Part shown: in pieces, positions 23,461 to 33,800 of the stretch
How the letters are laid out: each line of letters begins with the position of its first letter
How positions within the stretch are numbered: position 1 is the stretch's first letter
From: Letharia columbiana
Lineage: Eukaryota; Ascomycota; Lecanoromycetes; Lecanorales; Parmeliaceae
DNA: 64,000 bases
Assembly (NCBI RefSeq): GCF_014066305.1
Contig: NW_023501036.1
Span: 1,375,501 to 1,439,500 of the forward strand
Direction of reading: 5' to 3'
The notes under the pieces: generated by a model
What the model saw: the letters and a program-made list of their open reading frames with translations, nothing else
Told to the model about the DNA's origin: nothing
Databases searched by the model: none
Made by a program: the position numbers and the translations under genes

Positions 23461-25757
23461 ATGCCTCCCACCCCTAAAAAGAAATTTCGGTAGAAGATAA
23501 AGCGGGGATTGTGCCCTCCCATGGCATTGCAATTGACGTTCCAAGCACCGGTGAGGGCGATGGCACCCGACCTGCAACTGTAAGGCACATGTATGTTCTA
23601 TGTTCTATTGTATGCTTCCCAATGACTCGCGTAGCTAATACGTCCCTCCCCCATGCAGGTCCACCCCAGCCTACGAAAGCCCAATCAGACACCACCAGCG
23701 CAAACAATCAAGTGCTAAAGAGGTCAAGGAAACATTACATGCACGCTCAGAGTACACCAACAGCCAGGATGAGGGCGGTGCAATACATCGGATCAACCAG
23801 TACATAATAAAGCAAGAGATAGGAAGGGGCTCCTTTGGCGCAGTCCACCTTGCTGTTGACCAGCATGGCATTGAATATGCCGTGAAAGAGTTCTCAAAAT
23901 CTCGACTACGGAAACGCGCACAGTCCAACATCCTGCGTCGACCTCATGGAGGACCGCGCAGAACTGGCCATCTGGCTGCGGGTGTAGGCTTCAATTCTCC
24001 AATGCACCGAAACTCGTCTTCAAATATCACTGATCAGGAAGGAGACGGAAATCCTCTGTTCCTTATCAAGGAAGAGATTGCGGTCATGAAGAAACTCAAT
24101 CACGATAACTTAGTATCTTTGATAGAAGTTCTGGATGACCCGAATGAGGACTCGCTGTATATGGTTCTTGAAATGTGCAAGAAGGGGGTGATCATGAAAG
24201 TCGGAATGGAGGAGCAGGCGGACCCATATGATGACGAGAGCTGCAGATGCTGGTTTCGGGACCTCATACTTGGAATCGAGTATCTGCATGCCCAAGGAGT
24301 CGTTCATCGTGATATCAAGCCTGACAATTTGCTATTGACGGAAGATGATGTACTCAAGATTGTAGACTTTGGCGTCTCCGAAATATTCGAGAAACATTCA
24401 GATATGACGACCGCGAAGTCAGCTGGGTCACCGGCCTTCTTACCACCAGAATTGTGCGTCGCCAAACACGGAGGCATCTCTGGCAAGGCCGCAGATATTT
24501 GGTCCATGGGTGTGACTCTATATTGCTTACGCTTTGGGCGGATACCTTTCGAGCAACCAGGGGTTCTGCAGCTGTACGAATCGATCAAAAATGACGACGT
24601 TGATTTAACCCGTGGCCCGACTATTGACGACAATTTCAAGGATCTGATGGAGAGGATACTCGATAAGAATCCGGTCACGAGGATCAAAATGGACGCGCTG
24701 CGGGTAGGTAAATAAGGGAAGCAAGCGTAGAAGACATTGCTGATAGAGGTCAGGAGCATCCATGGGTAACGAGGGATGGTAAAGACCCTCTCCTATCGGC
24801 AGAGGAGAACACCGCGAATCTTGTCGAGCCTCCGACAGAAGAGGAAAAAAACCAGGCTATTACAGGCAATCTCAGCAACATACTCGTCCTCGTATGTGCT
24901 TCTCTCGAAGTCAGGGTGCGGTAACGCTGACCCCGTGATAGATGAAAGCAGTAAAGCGATTCAAAAACATTATAGCTCATAAGAGACCTTCAGGTCTGCA
25001 AGGAATCCTAGGCAAAGACACACGAATGGTACAACCGCCGTTGTCCATGTCCAGGCCTGAGAAGCGACCATTATTTCACAAGACCCGAAGCGTTGATACC
25101 CATGACCGAAGGCCTATCGAACAAGCACTGGTGGCAGAAGGTGTTCACAGAGATGTTGATTTGGATGGGTTTGAAAAGTCACTGGCAGACCGAGAAGATA
25201 CCGCCATCGCATACTCTCCAACAAGTCCAACAAAACGCTTCTCTGAACACGATCCTGAGCAGTCCCCATCAAGTGCTACGAACAACAAAAGGACAAACAA
25301 TGCCCACCCGCAAGCCCACCGACCACCAGTGCATGCATCCACTGCACCCATGCCCGGTCCTCACGGTGGCAGAGGTCAAGCACATGATCCTCTTTCCGAC
25401 CATCTCTACCTTGGACTCGGGCCTGGCGGCAGCTCCCGGACCCCCTCACCACCCTGCGTGAGCGAGTCGCCGCCAGCAGCAGAGACCAATATCTACGAAA
25501 CGGCATACGATATGGAAATTCAACGATTACGGGCCGCAAATGGTAGGGCTGCCACGCTGTTTCTGACTAGACGGGTGGAAAGAAAGGAGCAGTATCAGAA
25601 TGATGAGCTTTTCATGAGAGGGACTTCAGGAGACGCACCCAAAGCAAAGAGTGGCTTCGCGCGGGTTCTGGAAGAGGCAAGAATGAAAGCTGCGAAAGGC
25701 GAAACACCGCTTGACGACCAAGCTGATGGTGACGTCAAGATGAATGATGCAACATGA
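23461..25757 (+). CDS. CaMKK/Ssp1-type upstream protein kinase (AMPK/CaMK kinase)
   Basis: Relative of S. pombe Ssp1, yeast Sak1/Tos3/Elm1 and human CaMKK, which phosphorylate AMPK (Snf1) or CaM kinases. Exon 2 (23659-24703), exon 3 (24754-24891) and exon 4 (24942-25757) are firm. The first exon is not: either ATG 23461 with a 169-nt intron (MPPTPKKKF, about 675 residues in all) or ATG 23521 with the better donor GTAAGG. Motifs: IGRGSFGAVHLAV, YAVKEF, a basic RP-insert between strands (ILRRPHGGPRR) that marks CaMKK, HRDIKPDNLLL, VDFGVSE and GSPAFLPPELC. The kinase ends near HPWVTRDG; after MKAVKRFKNIIAHKR, a calmodulin/autoinhibitory-type basic helix, a disordered SP-rich tail follows. Calcium control is inferred from family. 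Confidence 0.9.
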
Positions 25758-27141
25758 AGTATCCCGCGGTTTAGGCTGGCAGTGTGATAAGGCAAGGTAC
25801 AGAGGCAATACATGCATGGATTGATTACCTAGGGATTACGAAGCGAGGCGTTACAGAGACCGAGCAATGCTGTTCATGATGACAAGGGAAAAAGGTGCAT
25901 AGAAGCGGTCGAGCGTTTCATAGTCATTATTTCAATCATGCCTGGAAGTAGCTCATAGCTCGAAGTGGCACCCATCATTGCGTGCCGGAAGAGTTATTTC
26001 CTTGATGTTTACATCTTGTCCTTCGCTGTGCCCATTGCTCCCCTGTCTTGCTCCCTGCAACAGCAGGCTCGGAATACAGGTCAACGTCCACTCTTTTCGC
26101 CGTCACAGCTTGTACCCAAGACAGCGATTCTCTCGGCCCTGGTGGCGCCACTTGACAGGTAATCGGGCTGATACGCAGCAGCGGGGACGGAAGTCGCAAT
26201 CTCTGTTCAGCGTGACTGCCCACACGATCATCACCATCTACAGGCAGATTTCCGTGTCCTGTGTATTTCAAGATGCTCTTGTAACAGTTCATACTGTTCG
26301 CAAAGTCAAACATAATGCAGAGACTTGAAGACGTGGCAGCAAACATGAACCGTGTTTGCTGAATATGTATTCGCATTTCGTACATAGAAGAATTCGCGGG
26401 ATGTTTGTGGAATGTGCTATGAGTACACAGTCTTGGGTAGCGTCTAAGACTGCACGTTTCTTATTGCCAGATAGCTGTAGAGTAGCATGATAACATTGGA
26501 GGATAGAGTGAGATTGGGGTTACCTGGGACCCGACCCGTCTTGACTTATTGGGAACAGTCAGTAAAGAAGACTATGACATTGTAGCACACCATTACAGTT
26601 ATATAACAGGATCGCTGTGTATCACCAGGTTTTTTTGGTGATGGAAGAAAGGAAAGCTTCAGGGAATAATAAACAATAACACATTGACCTATATTTATAT
26701 CAAGTTGACACAATTCAGTTGAGCAAGTTGTCACAATGTCTGTAACCGCGTGCGGCGGGCGGGCTAGGCGGCAGAAGCGACTTTATGCTCTGCTTGTCCT
26801 CCGACTTTCCAAAATCCTCTTTTTTTATTCTTTATTCTTTAACACGTTACTTGCACTACTTTAACACAAGCTCATCATTCATCTGCCACTGCCACTGCCA
26901 CTGCCACTGCCACTGCTACTGCCACTACTTAAAACAATTCCCCCCCCCCCACCCCCTCCTTCCCTCTTTCAACTTCTTACTTCTTACTTCTTCTTTCTTC
27001 TCCTTCCACACAGATCTCCCACGTATCTCACAAACATCTTCGGCCTCTTGACTTACATCACATTGAGTCAAGTCTCACATACCACTGGTGTCACCAAACT
27101 CATCAGTTTACTACTATTCACTCTCATTCACTACCATCACT
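25758..27141. other. Intergenic: SKP1 promoter and upstream region
   Basis: No convincing gene in 1.4 kb between two plus-strand genes. The proximal part is strongly pyrimidine-rich (26935-27004) and preceded by a TGCCAC hexamer repeat; both fit a strong fungal promoter for SKP1. Confidence 0.6.
26884..26926. repeat. TGCCAC hexanucleotide microsatellite
   Basis: About seven imperfect tandem units of TGCCAC (one TGCTAC variant) roughly 215 bp upstream of the SKP1 start, followed by a C-run and CT-rich tract. It probably lies in the promoter or 5' UTR. Confidence 0.9.
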
Positions 27142-27882
27142 ATGGCTGAGATGCAGAAGATCAAGCTCATGAGCTCCGACAGCGCTGAGATCACTGTCGG
27201 TATGTTTCAACCCTTCCCTACCTGTCATACCGTCTCCCTCAAGGATTATACCACGGGCTTTGTTAACACCGCGCATAGATCGTGATGTCGCTGAGCGTTC
27301 GGTGCTTATTAAGAACATGATGGAGGACATAGGCGAACAGGCTATGACCGAGGCCATTCCTATTCCCAACGTAAGCTCCCAACAACTTGTCAAGCCGCTA
27401 CAGGAGACTAAATGACCACCGTAGGTCAACGAGGCCGTCCTCAACAAAGTGATCGAGTGGTGTGTCCACCACAAGGGTGACCCTCCTGCGACGAATGATG
27501 ATGATGCCGATTCGCGCAAGAAGACCACCGACATCGAAGAGTGGGACCAAAAATTCATGCAGGTGGACCAGGAGATGCTGTTCGAGATCATCTTGGTAGG
27601 TTAACTGCCCTGTGTTACCTGAATTTCTAGTCTAATACATTGCTCTACCTAGGCTGCCAACTACCTCGACATCAAAGCTCTCCTCGACGTCGGCTGCAAG
27701 ACCGTCGCTAACATGATTAAGGGCAAGTCCCCCGAAGAGATCCGCAAAACCTTCAATATCCAGAACGACTTCACGCCCGAGGAGGAAGATCAGATTCGTC
27801 GTGAGAACGAGTGGGCCGAGGAGTAAGTTCACAACATGATCTCCTGCTGAATCAACCTACTGACTCCAATCATAGTCGCTGA
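27142..27882 (+). CDS. SKP1: SCF ubiquitin ligase adaptor Skp1
   Basis: Links F-box proteins to cullin-1 in SCF ligases; also part of the CBF3 kinetochore complex in yeast. Five exons: 27142-27199, 27279-27370, 27425-27595, 27653-27822, 27876-27882; 165 residues. The BTB/POZ-like fold starts [14 protein letters not shown] and [17 protein letters not shown]. The cullin-binding and F-box-binding parts are clear: [73 protein letters not shown] and the end NEWAEDR. The last coding piece is only 7 nt (completing Asp, then Arg, then stop). The promoter carries strong CT-rich tracts, consistent with high expression. Confidence 0.97.
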
Positions 27883-28604
27883 GTGCTGTGCCCTTCGGCC
27901 TTCAGATCGACATCGATTAATGTGCCTTGCATCATTCGCACGTTAATTTGCTGGAGGCGGCATGGCTCGGCATGGCCGCTTACGATTCATTGATGCAAGG
28001 CGTTGACAGTGGTCGGTTGTTTGTGGCTCAATTGCATGCATGCTTTACGAGAAATGGGGTGGCCTTGCCGACAAAGGTTCTGATTTCGGTGTTAGTCAAA
28101 GTCACGTCTAAATGGTGGCCCCGTGAACAATTCAAAAGAGTGCTCGTGCAAGATAGATACCCATCAAGTAGAAATCTTTTGCACCCTCGATTGGAGCCCT
28201 CACTATGGTATGAGAAGTCATCGGCTTGTGAAGCTGTTGTGTGTAGAGCCAGCATTTGGACTTGTCTCCAGAGCATTTACTGGCAAAGAATACGAAACAT
28301 TGGGTGGTGCTTGTCGGTCTCGTCGCCGATCCACTTGGAGTCCCTGGGCTTCGAAGTCCGTAGCAATTCGTCTCACATAGCTTACTTCATGCATCACAAT
28401 GGCCACGGTTTGATAGCAAAGCTTGTTATTTCATCATGTGCCTGCTGCAAGTCTTTTTTGACTTGCTACCCGTAATGTTCGGATTACATGACTGTCCGAC
28501 AGGGTTCTTCCAGCAGAAGCCCAGAGCGATCCACAGCCTCCATCCATCAAGCCATCAAAACCTACTTGTCCTCCGCAACAGTCCCTGCTCCTCCACCTTT
28601 TGAT
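27883..28604. other. Convergent intergenic region SKP1 / RPL39
   Basis: Contains the two 3' UTRs. A 182-codon open frame at 27927-28475 starts without an ATG and has no recognisable motif, so I leave it out. Confidence 0.5.
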
Positions 28605-28948
28605 CTAGATACCGATCCTCGTCTTGCGCCAATGTCTTCGCTTTGCGTTGTACCTGTAGACCACCCAGAGTCAGCCTTCGTCCTCACCAACATCCCTGCA
28701 CATGGGCCGCGGCCGCGTCGCACTGGATGCTGGCCCTTTACACAAGCGTTCAGGGAGTGTAGCATGAGCAAGCACGAACCGGATGGTATTGCCAGTGCGT
28801 AGACGGATCCATTGTGGGATTGGGCGATTCTGCTTCTGCGCTTTGGCGAGCTTTTGCTTCGTGCGGAAGGACTTGTGAGACTGCATTGATTCAATCAGCA
28901 GAGAGTTTTGAATCATGAGATCATAATTAAATTGTCGCTTACAGGCAT
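28605..28948 (-). CDS. RPL39: 60S ribosomal protein eL39 (Rpl39)
   Basis: Smallest eukaryotic 60S protein; lines the nascent-peptide exit tunnel. Three exons: 28948-28943 (only ATGCCT), 28880-28780 and 28653-28605, giving exactly 51 residues, the invariant family length. The sequence reads [18 protein letters not shown], then [18 protein letters not shown], then [15 protein letters not shown], nearly identical to all known eL39. Introns are 62 nt (GTAAGC) and 126 nt (GTTCGT donor). Because the first exon codes just two residues, homology or open-frame scanning alone would miss the start. The gene shares a very short divergent promoter with CWC2. Confidence 0.97.
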
Positions 28949-29133
28949 TGTGAAATTTTGCGAAGATGCTTCTCGTCGCTGTGGAGGATCGTTGTGATGT
29001 TGGCGAGATTTGTGTGGGAAGTCCTAGCTCGCTTAGACTAAGAAGTGGCGCGACTGCCAAGACCGGTTTGTCCAGAGTTTCGACACTCGAACTGATGACT
29101 GTAAACCAAAGCCCGCCATCAGGATCGCTCACC
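28949..29133. promoter_or_regulatory. Compact bidirectional promoter RPL39 / CWC2
   Basis: Only 185 bp separate the RPL39 start from the preferred CWC2 ATG (146 bp if the upstream CWC2 ATG at 29095 is used). Both promoters and 5' UTRs must overlap here. No classical ribosomal-protein promoter box is evident by eye. Confidence 0.55.
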
Positions 29134-30407
29134 ATGGACTCACCCTCTCAGTCCCCAGATAGCGGTCTAGTACCTTCATCCGCCCTCACATCAACCGACC
29201 TCACCACTGCGAACAACACCACAGACCTAGCACCAGCCTCCGAAACCCCAGACCCGGAACAGAAAAAGACCAAGAGGATAATACGAAAGAAAAGGCGGCC
29301 AGCTCGACCTCAAGTTGATCCTTCATCCCTCAAACATGAACCGCCGCCTCAAACAGGGACCATCTTCAACATCTGGTTCAACAAGTGGTCAGGCGGCGAC
29401 CGCGAAGACAAATATCTCTCCAAGACCGCAGCTCCTGGTCGCTGCAACATAGCTAAAGACTCCGGTTACACAAGAGCGGACAAGGTAGCCGGGAGCTATT
29501 TCTGTCTGTTCTTCGCAAAGGGACTATGTCCCCGAGGACAAGAGTGCGAGTACTTACACCGCTTACCCGGCCTGTTCGATACCTTCAACCCAAATGTCGA
29601 CTGCTTCGGGAGAGACAAGCATAGCGATTACCGGGACGACATGGGCGGCGTCGGTAGCTTCATGCGGCAGAACAGGACGCTCTACGGTGTGTGTCTTCTA
29701 TCCTTTTTGTATGTGCGTATAGTTGCCCGTACGAAACTAAAACATCTTTACAGTTGGCAGGATACACGTCACAGACGACATCGAAGAAGTGGTAGCTCGT
29801 CACTTCGCGGAGTGGGGCCAAGTTGACCGCATACGTTGTCTTACCGCCCGAGGCGTTGCCTTCGTCACTTACACCAATGAAGCAAACAGCCAATTCGCAA
29901 AGGAAGCTATGGCGCATCAAAGCCTAGATCACAGCGAGATTCTGAATGTACGATGGGCGACTGTGGATCCGAATCCCATGGCGCAAAAGAGGGAAGCGAG
30001 AAAGATCGAAGAGCAAGCTGCCGAGGCGGTCAGGAGGGCTTTGCCAGAAGAATTTGTCAGGGAGATTGAGGGTAGGGATCCCGATGCCAAGCGGCGCAAG
30101 AGGATTGAAGCCGGCTTCGGGCTTGAGGGTTACGAGGCGCCCGATCAGGTGTGGTATGCTCGGAGTAGGGAGCTGGAAGGTGGTGGAGGACAGACTACGC
30201 TCGAAGGGGGAGGAGAGATACCTTATTGAGAATGGTCAGGACGGTGAAGCAGCGGCTGAAGGAGAGAAGGGTATCCTCTCAAATTCAACTTTGACGGCCC
30301 TACAGAAGCATACTTCGAGCAACGCAGGGGCAACCCGGACAGTTGCGCCGGCTGCAGCACCAGCAGGTCCTTTGGTGGGCTATGACAGCGCTGATGATAG
30401 CGATTGA
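29134..30407 (+). CDS. CWC2: Pre-mRNA splicing factor Cwc2, tail frame interrupted
   Basis: Binds U6 snRNA and the intron in the NineTeen complex and helps form the spliceosome active site. Exon 1 is 29134-29686; the ATG at 29134 sits in a strong ACCATGG context, with another in-frame ATG at 29095. Exon 2 starts at 29754. Domains: low-complexity N-terminus, Torus/CCCH zinc finger (C-x7-C-x5-C-x3-H in [19 protein letters not shown]), then an RRM beginning [18 protein letters not shown] with [16 protein letters not shown]. After [10 protein letters not shown] the frame hits a stop at 30227-30229, yet the conserved tail ([22 protein letters not shown]) continues in another frame to 30407. Either a short intron near 30180-30265 or a one-base difference at the G5 run 30206-30210 explains this. 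Confidence 0.88.
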
Positions 30408-30832
30408 GACTTTTACAGTGATACCCAAGGAGAGTGCAATTGCAGTGGTCAAGAGCTTGACGTTGACACAGTCATCGACGCCTATGCCCCGTTGAAATTG
30501 ACTAGCGTAGAGATATAGAGAATAAGACGTAGACATTTGGTCTACGTATCGCTATGCTGGCGCTTTTGTCTACATATGGATTAAGGTAGGAGGGACAATG
30601 ACCTTGAGTCAACAACTACTCTGATGAAACAACGTCAGATGGATACCCTGGGTATAAGCACCGCTATGCTTGCATGATTGAAATATCACGCCACAAAAAC
30701 ACCGGTGGCGGGTCTCAGGACATAATACCTGTACCTCTGATTCAAGCACGGAAAAGGAAATTATGCTGGCAATAGACCTAGTTCCAACGTCATTTTGGGG
30801 GTCAATAGCAAGCAAACCTGTCCATACTATCA
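30408..30832. other. Convergent intergenic region CWC2 / GCN2
   Basis: Contains only 3' UTR sequence as far as can be seen. No coding or repeat signal. Confidence 0.5.
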
Positions 30833-33800
30833 TTAGGATGCCTTCCCCAGGTTATACGAGATGCACGCCTTTGTACGGAAATTGTAGACAACCGCGGTTG
30901 AGTTCCCAGGTACGGCCTCTTTTGCCATGGTTTTGAGTAGATTGTGCAGCTGTCCGAGGTACTGGCGCTCGCCTGGAGCAGCGCTTTGAATGAACTTCTT
31001 CCATGATTCAGGATCTGAGAGGCGTGTGTCGATTATCCCCTCGAAGATGTCGTCCTTGGTTTCAATGGCTACGATAGGGCCATCTGCACAATTCTGGAGA
31101 TATTCCGCCCTATGTTGTTGGGCTAACACGGTTAGCACATGTAGAGTCGGAAAAGGTTGCGGAAAACTCACCCTCTTCCACGATAGTCTTTCGATTAACC
31201 TTCTTGCCCTTATTCTGTGACATCAGAACTTTTATATCTACTTCACGATCGGTCTCAGTTCCGTTCACGTCCTGTTGGCTGCTTTGATGTTGTATTGATA
31301 CTCTTGGTGTCCGGCCTTCTAGTCTGTCTCGCTCACGAATTTCGCCACGAAGATGTCCAGTGAGATCTGATAGTCGGATCTCGATCTCATCCTTTCTGCT
31401 GATTGATTTGACTTTCATTGAATCCTCCGACTTGATCAACACAACCCAGCTATGGTCTTGACGGCTTTCTTTGCTTTTCGCAAATATGTTCTCGGCTTTG
31501 GTACCGTGGTCTTCCTCTGCAAGCTCTGCGCTGATACCATTTGACCAAAGCTCGTGCAGTATATCGACACCGACCGAGTCGAGGTGAGCTTGGTCGAAAC
31601 TATCGATAAGAACATCGCATCGTCTCTTGCTCCACGCCAGACCGATTAGAGATTGAGACTTCCTCTTGGCCTTTGATTTCGTTCCCCTCTTGAGGTAACT
31701 CACCATATCCGCGCAAAGCCCTGTCCAAGCAAGCTGAAACCCTACAGCATAGACGTGGTTCTTCCTTGACGTGATAAGCTGGTGATCGTGGATAAGATGA
31801 TCATAGCGGCCTCCAGCGGCAAGGACCGATCTCTTCTTCTGGTCGTAGAGACATTGGAATAACAGATTTCCACGGTAGAAATTCTCATTGTAGCTGCTTA
31901 ACGGATTGAGGTACACCTTTCGCTTGACATTGAAGCGGACCAGGTAAGTGATGACGGCCTGCATGTGAGCAAATGCCGACTCAAGATCAGCAGTGTCTTT
32001 GATGATTGACCGAATCCTCGCAATAGCCTTTTCCAGTGTATCTCGGAAATCAAAGCGTTCAAGCTCATCCAGTGAAGTCGCAGCAACAGCAATGGAAGGT
32101 CCACGTAATTCGTGCCTTACTTTTGCAAAGGTCCACTCCCCTGTATGAAGCTTGCTGACCGTTTCTTTGACGGCAGGCCATTTCGAAACCTCGACATCGC
32201 AGAAACGCAGGATGGCATCTAGTAATTGCGCATGATTAATATGGTAGCACATCTGCACCGATGCCAAGCTCGGGAATGTGTCAAGGATCTCATCAATGAC
32301 TTTGAGTACTTCAGCCTCACGAAGCGCAAGGTTGAGGCTATTTTCTGACACAATATCGAAGTTAGCTTCCCCAAATATCTTGGGCTGATCCCGTAAATGA
32401 TCGACCCGATACACGTTGTCAAAGACGAAAGTTTTCGGTTCTGGTCTAGAGTGTCGAGCCAACAACATGGCATTCGGTAGTATTAGGTCATACGGTAACT
32501 GCATGACTTTACCCGTGGGAGAAAGGAACTGAACGACATCTGCTGACGGATAGCAAGAGTGATATGGGAACAGAGCCGGGCTGTCCGTTCTTTCAACGGC
32601 GCCATGGCGATGAAAAATTGCTGTCAGTCTTTCTCTAACCATGGCCTGAAGATCCAAGTCGTCGGGTAAAGACCGTGACATAGCCCTTACATCCTCGAGC
32701 AACGTGACTGCCCGCATCGGATCCGTAGGTGCGATGCTCATTGTACTTGACGAATTGTCTATCGCATGCCTCTCGTTGAACAGACTGTTGATGAATTGTG
32801 ACCGAAAGTGTGAAGTTCGATCGGCTAGAAGCCGGCGTGCCATGCGAAAGGATTCATCTTCATCTTGGACTGGAATCTGACCGCTTTGAAGAAGTTCCGA
32901 ACTGCTGGGTCTGTGGGTTGACTTGTGCTGGATCAACGACATAAAAATCACTGCTTGAGTTGCTTTTTCTGTATTGTCTAGGGCCGAGGGAAGCGCATGG
33001 TCCTCTTTCTGCAACAATTCCAGCGTCTCGGCCCGCTCCATACCCGTGAAGAAAGGAACATTCATCTCGAGAAGTATCACGCCTAAGGAGTACATCTGAT
33101 GTCAAGACGTTAGCATAAACTACGAAAAGGGCTATGTGTGAAAGACTCGACGTTGTAGATGCCGCAGATGTTTCGAGGAACAATAAGGCTCGGACAACAA
33201 AAAATCTCCAAAATCCAGACATTGGCTACCGTTCACGGTGGAATAGGGTAGTATGGCAGTTGAGCCAGCATTCCTAGAAGCCTGCTGAACAGTCTTGAGT
33301 TCTAAACTGCCATTCTTGCTTGCTTGAGCCTTAAAAAAGCATTCTTCATAGGGTTTTTACCCTCAAAATGGATCGACGCACAGAACTCTTTGTGATTTGA
33401 CGACCGCTCTGTAGGATTTAGGCCTCAATTCATGGGTTTCAGCAAAGGCTCCGGGAATCCTTGTGACAGCATAAATAGAGGGCCGTCACCCAAAATTGAG
33501 GTAGGAATCGCGGTGCATCTTGACAGGCGAGCGGGTTTTGTCCAAGCAGAAAGCCAAGAAAGACACTTACATCTGCCTTTTCATTGTACTTTCCATTCCC
33601 TGCCGATCGGACTTCTGGCGCAACATAGGAGGCAGTGCCTACGTCCTTGGTAAAGCTACCAAAAACTTCCCTTGTTGCTGTACGAGGGTTGTTGACAGAG
33701 GTCCGGTAGTCGCCAGGTCTTGCCAAACCGAAGTCGCCGATGCGTACGTCGCCGTCACCTGCATAATCAACAATGAGTTACTAAAGCAATTTTACAAGGC

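Noticed and set aside
27927..28475. 182-codon open frame after SKP1
   Set aside because: No ATG at the start, random composition, and it would fill the 3' UTR between two convergent genes.
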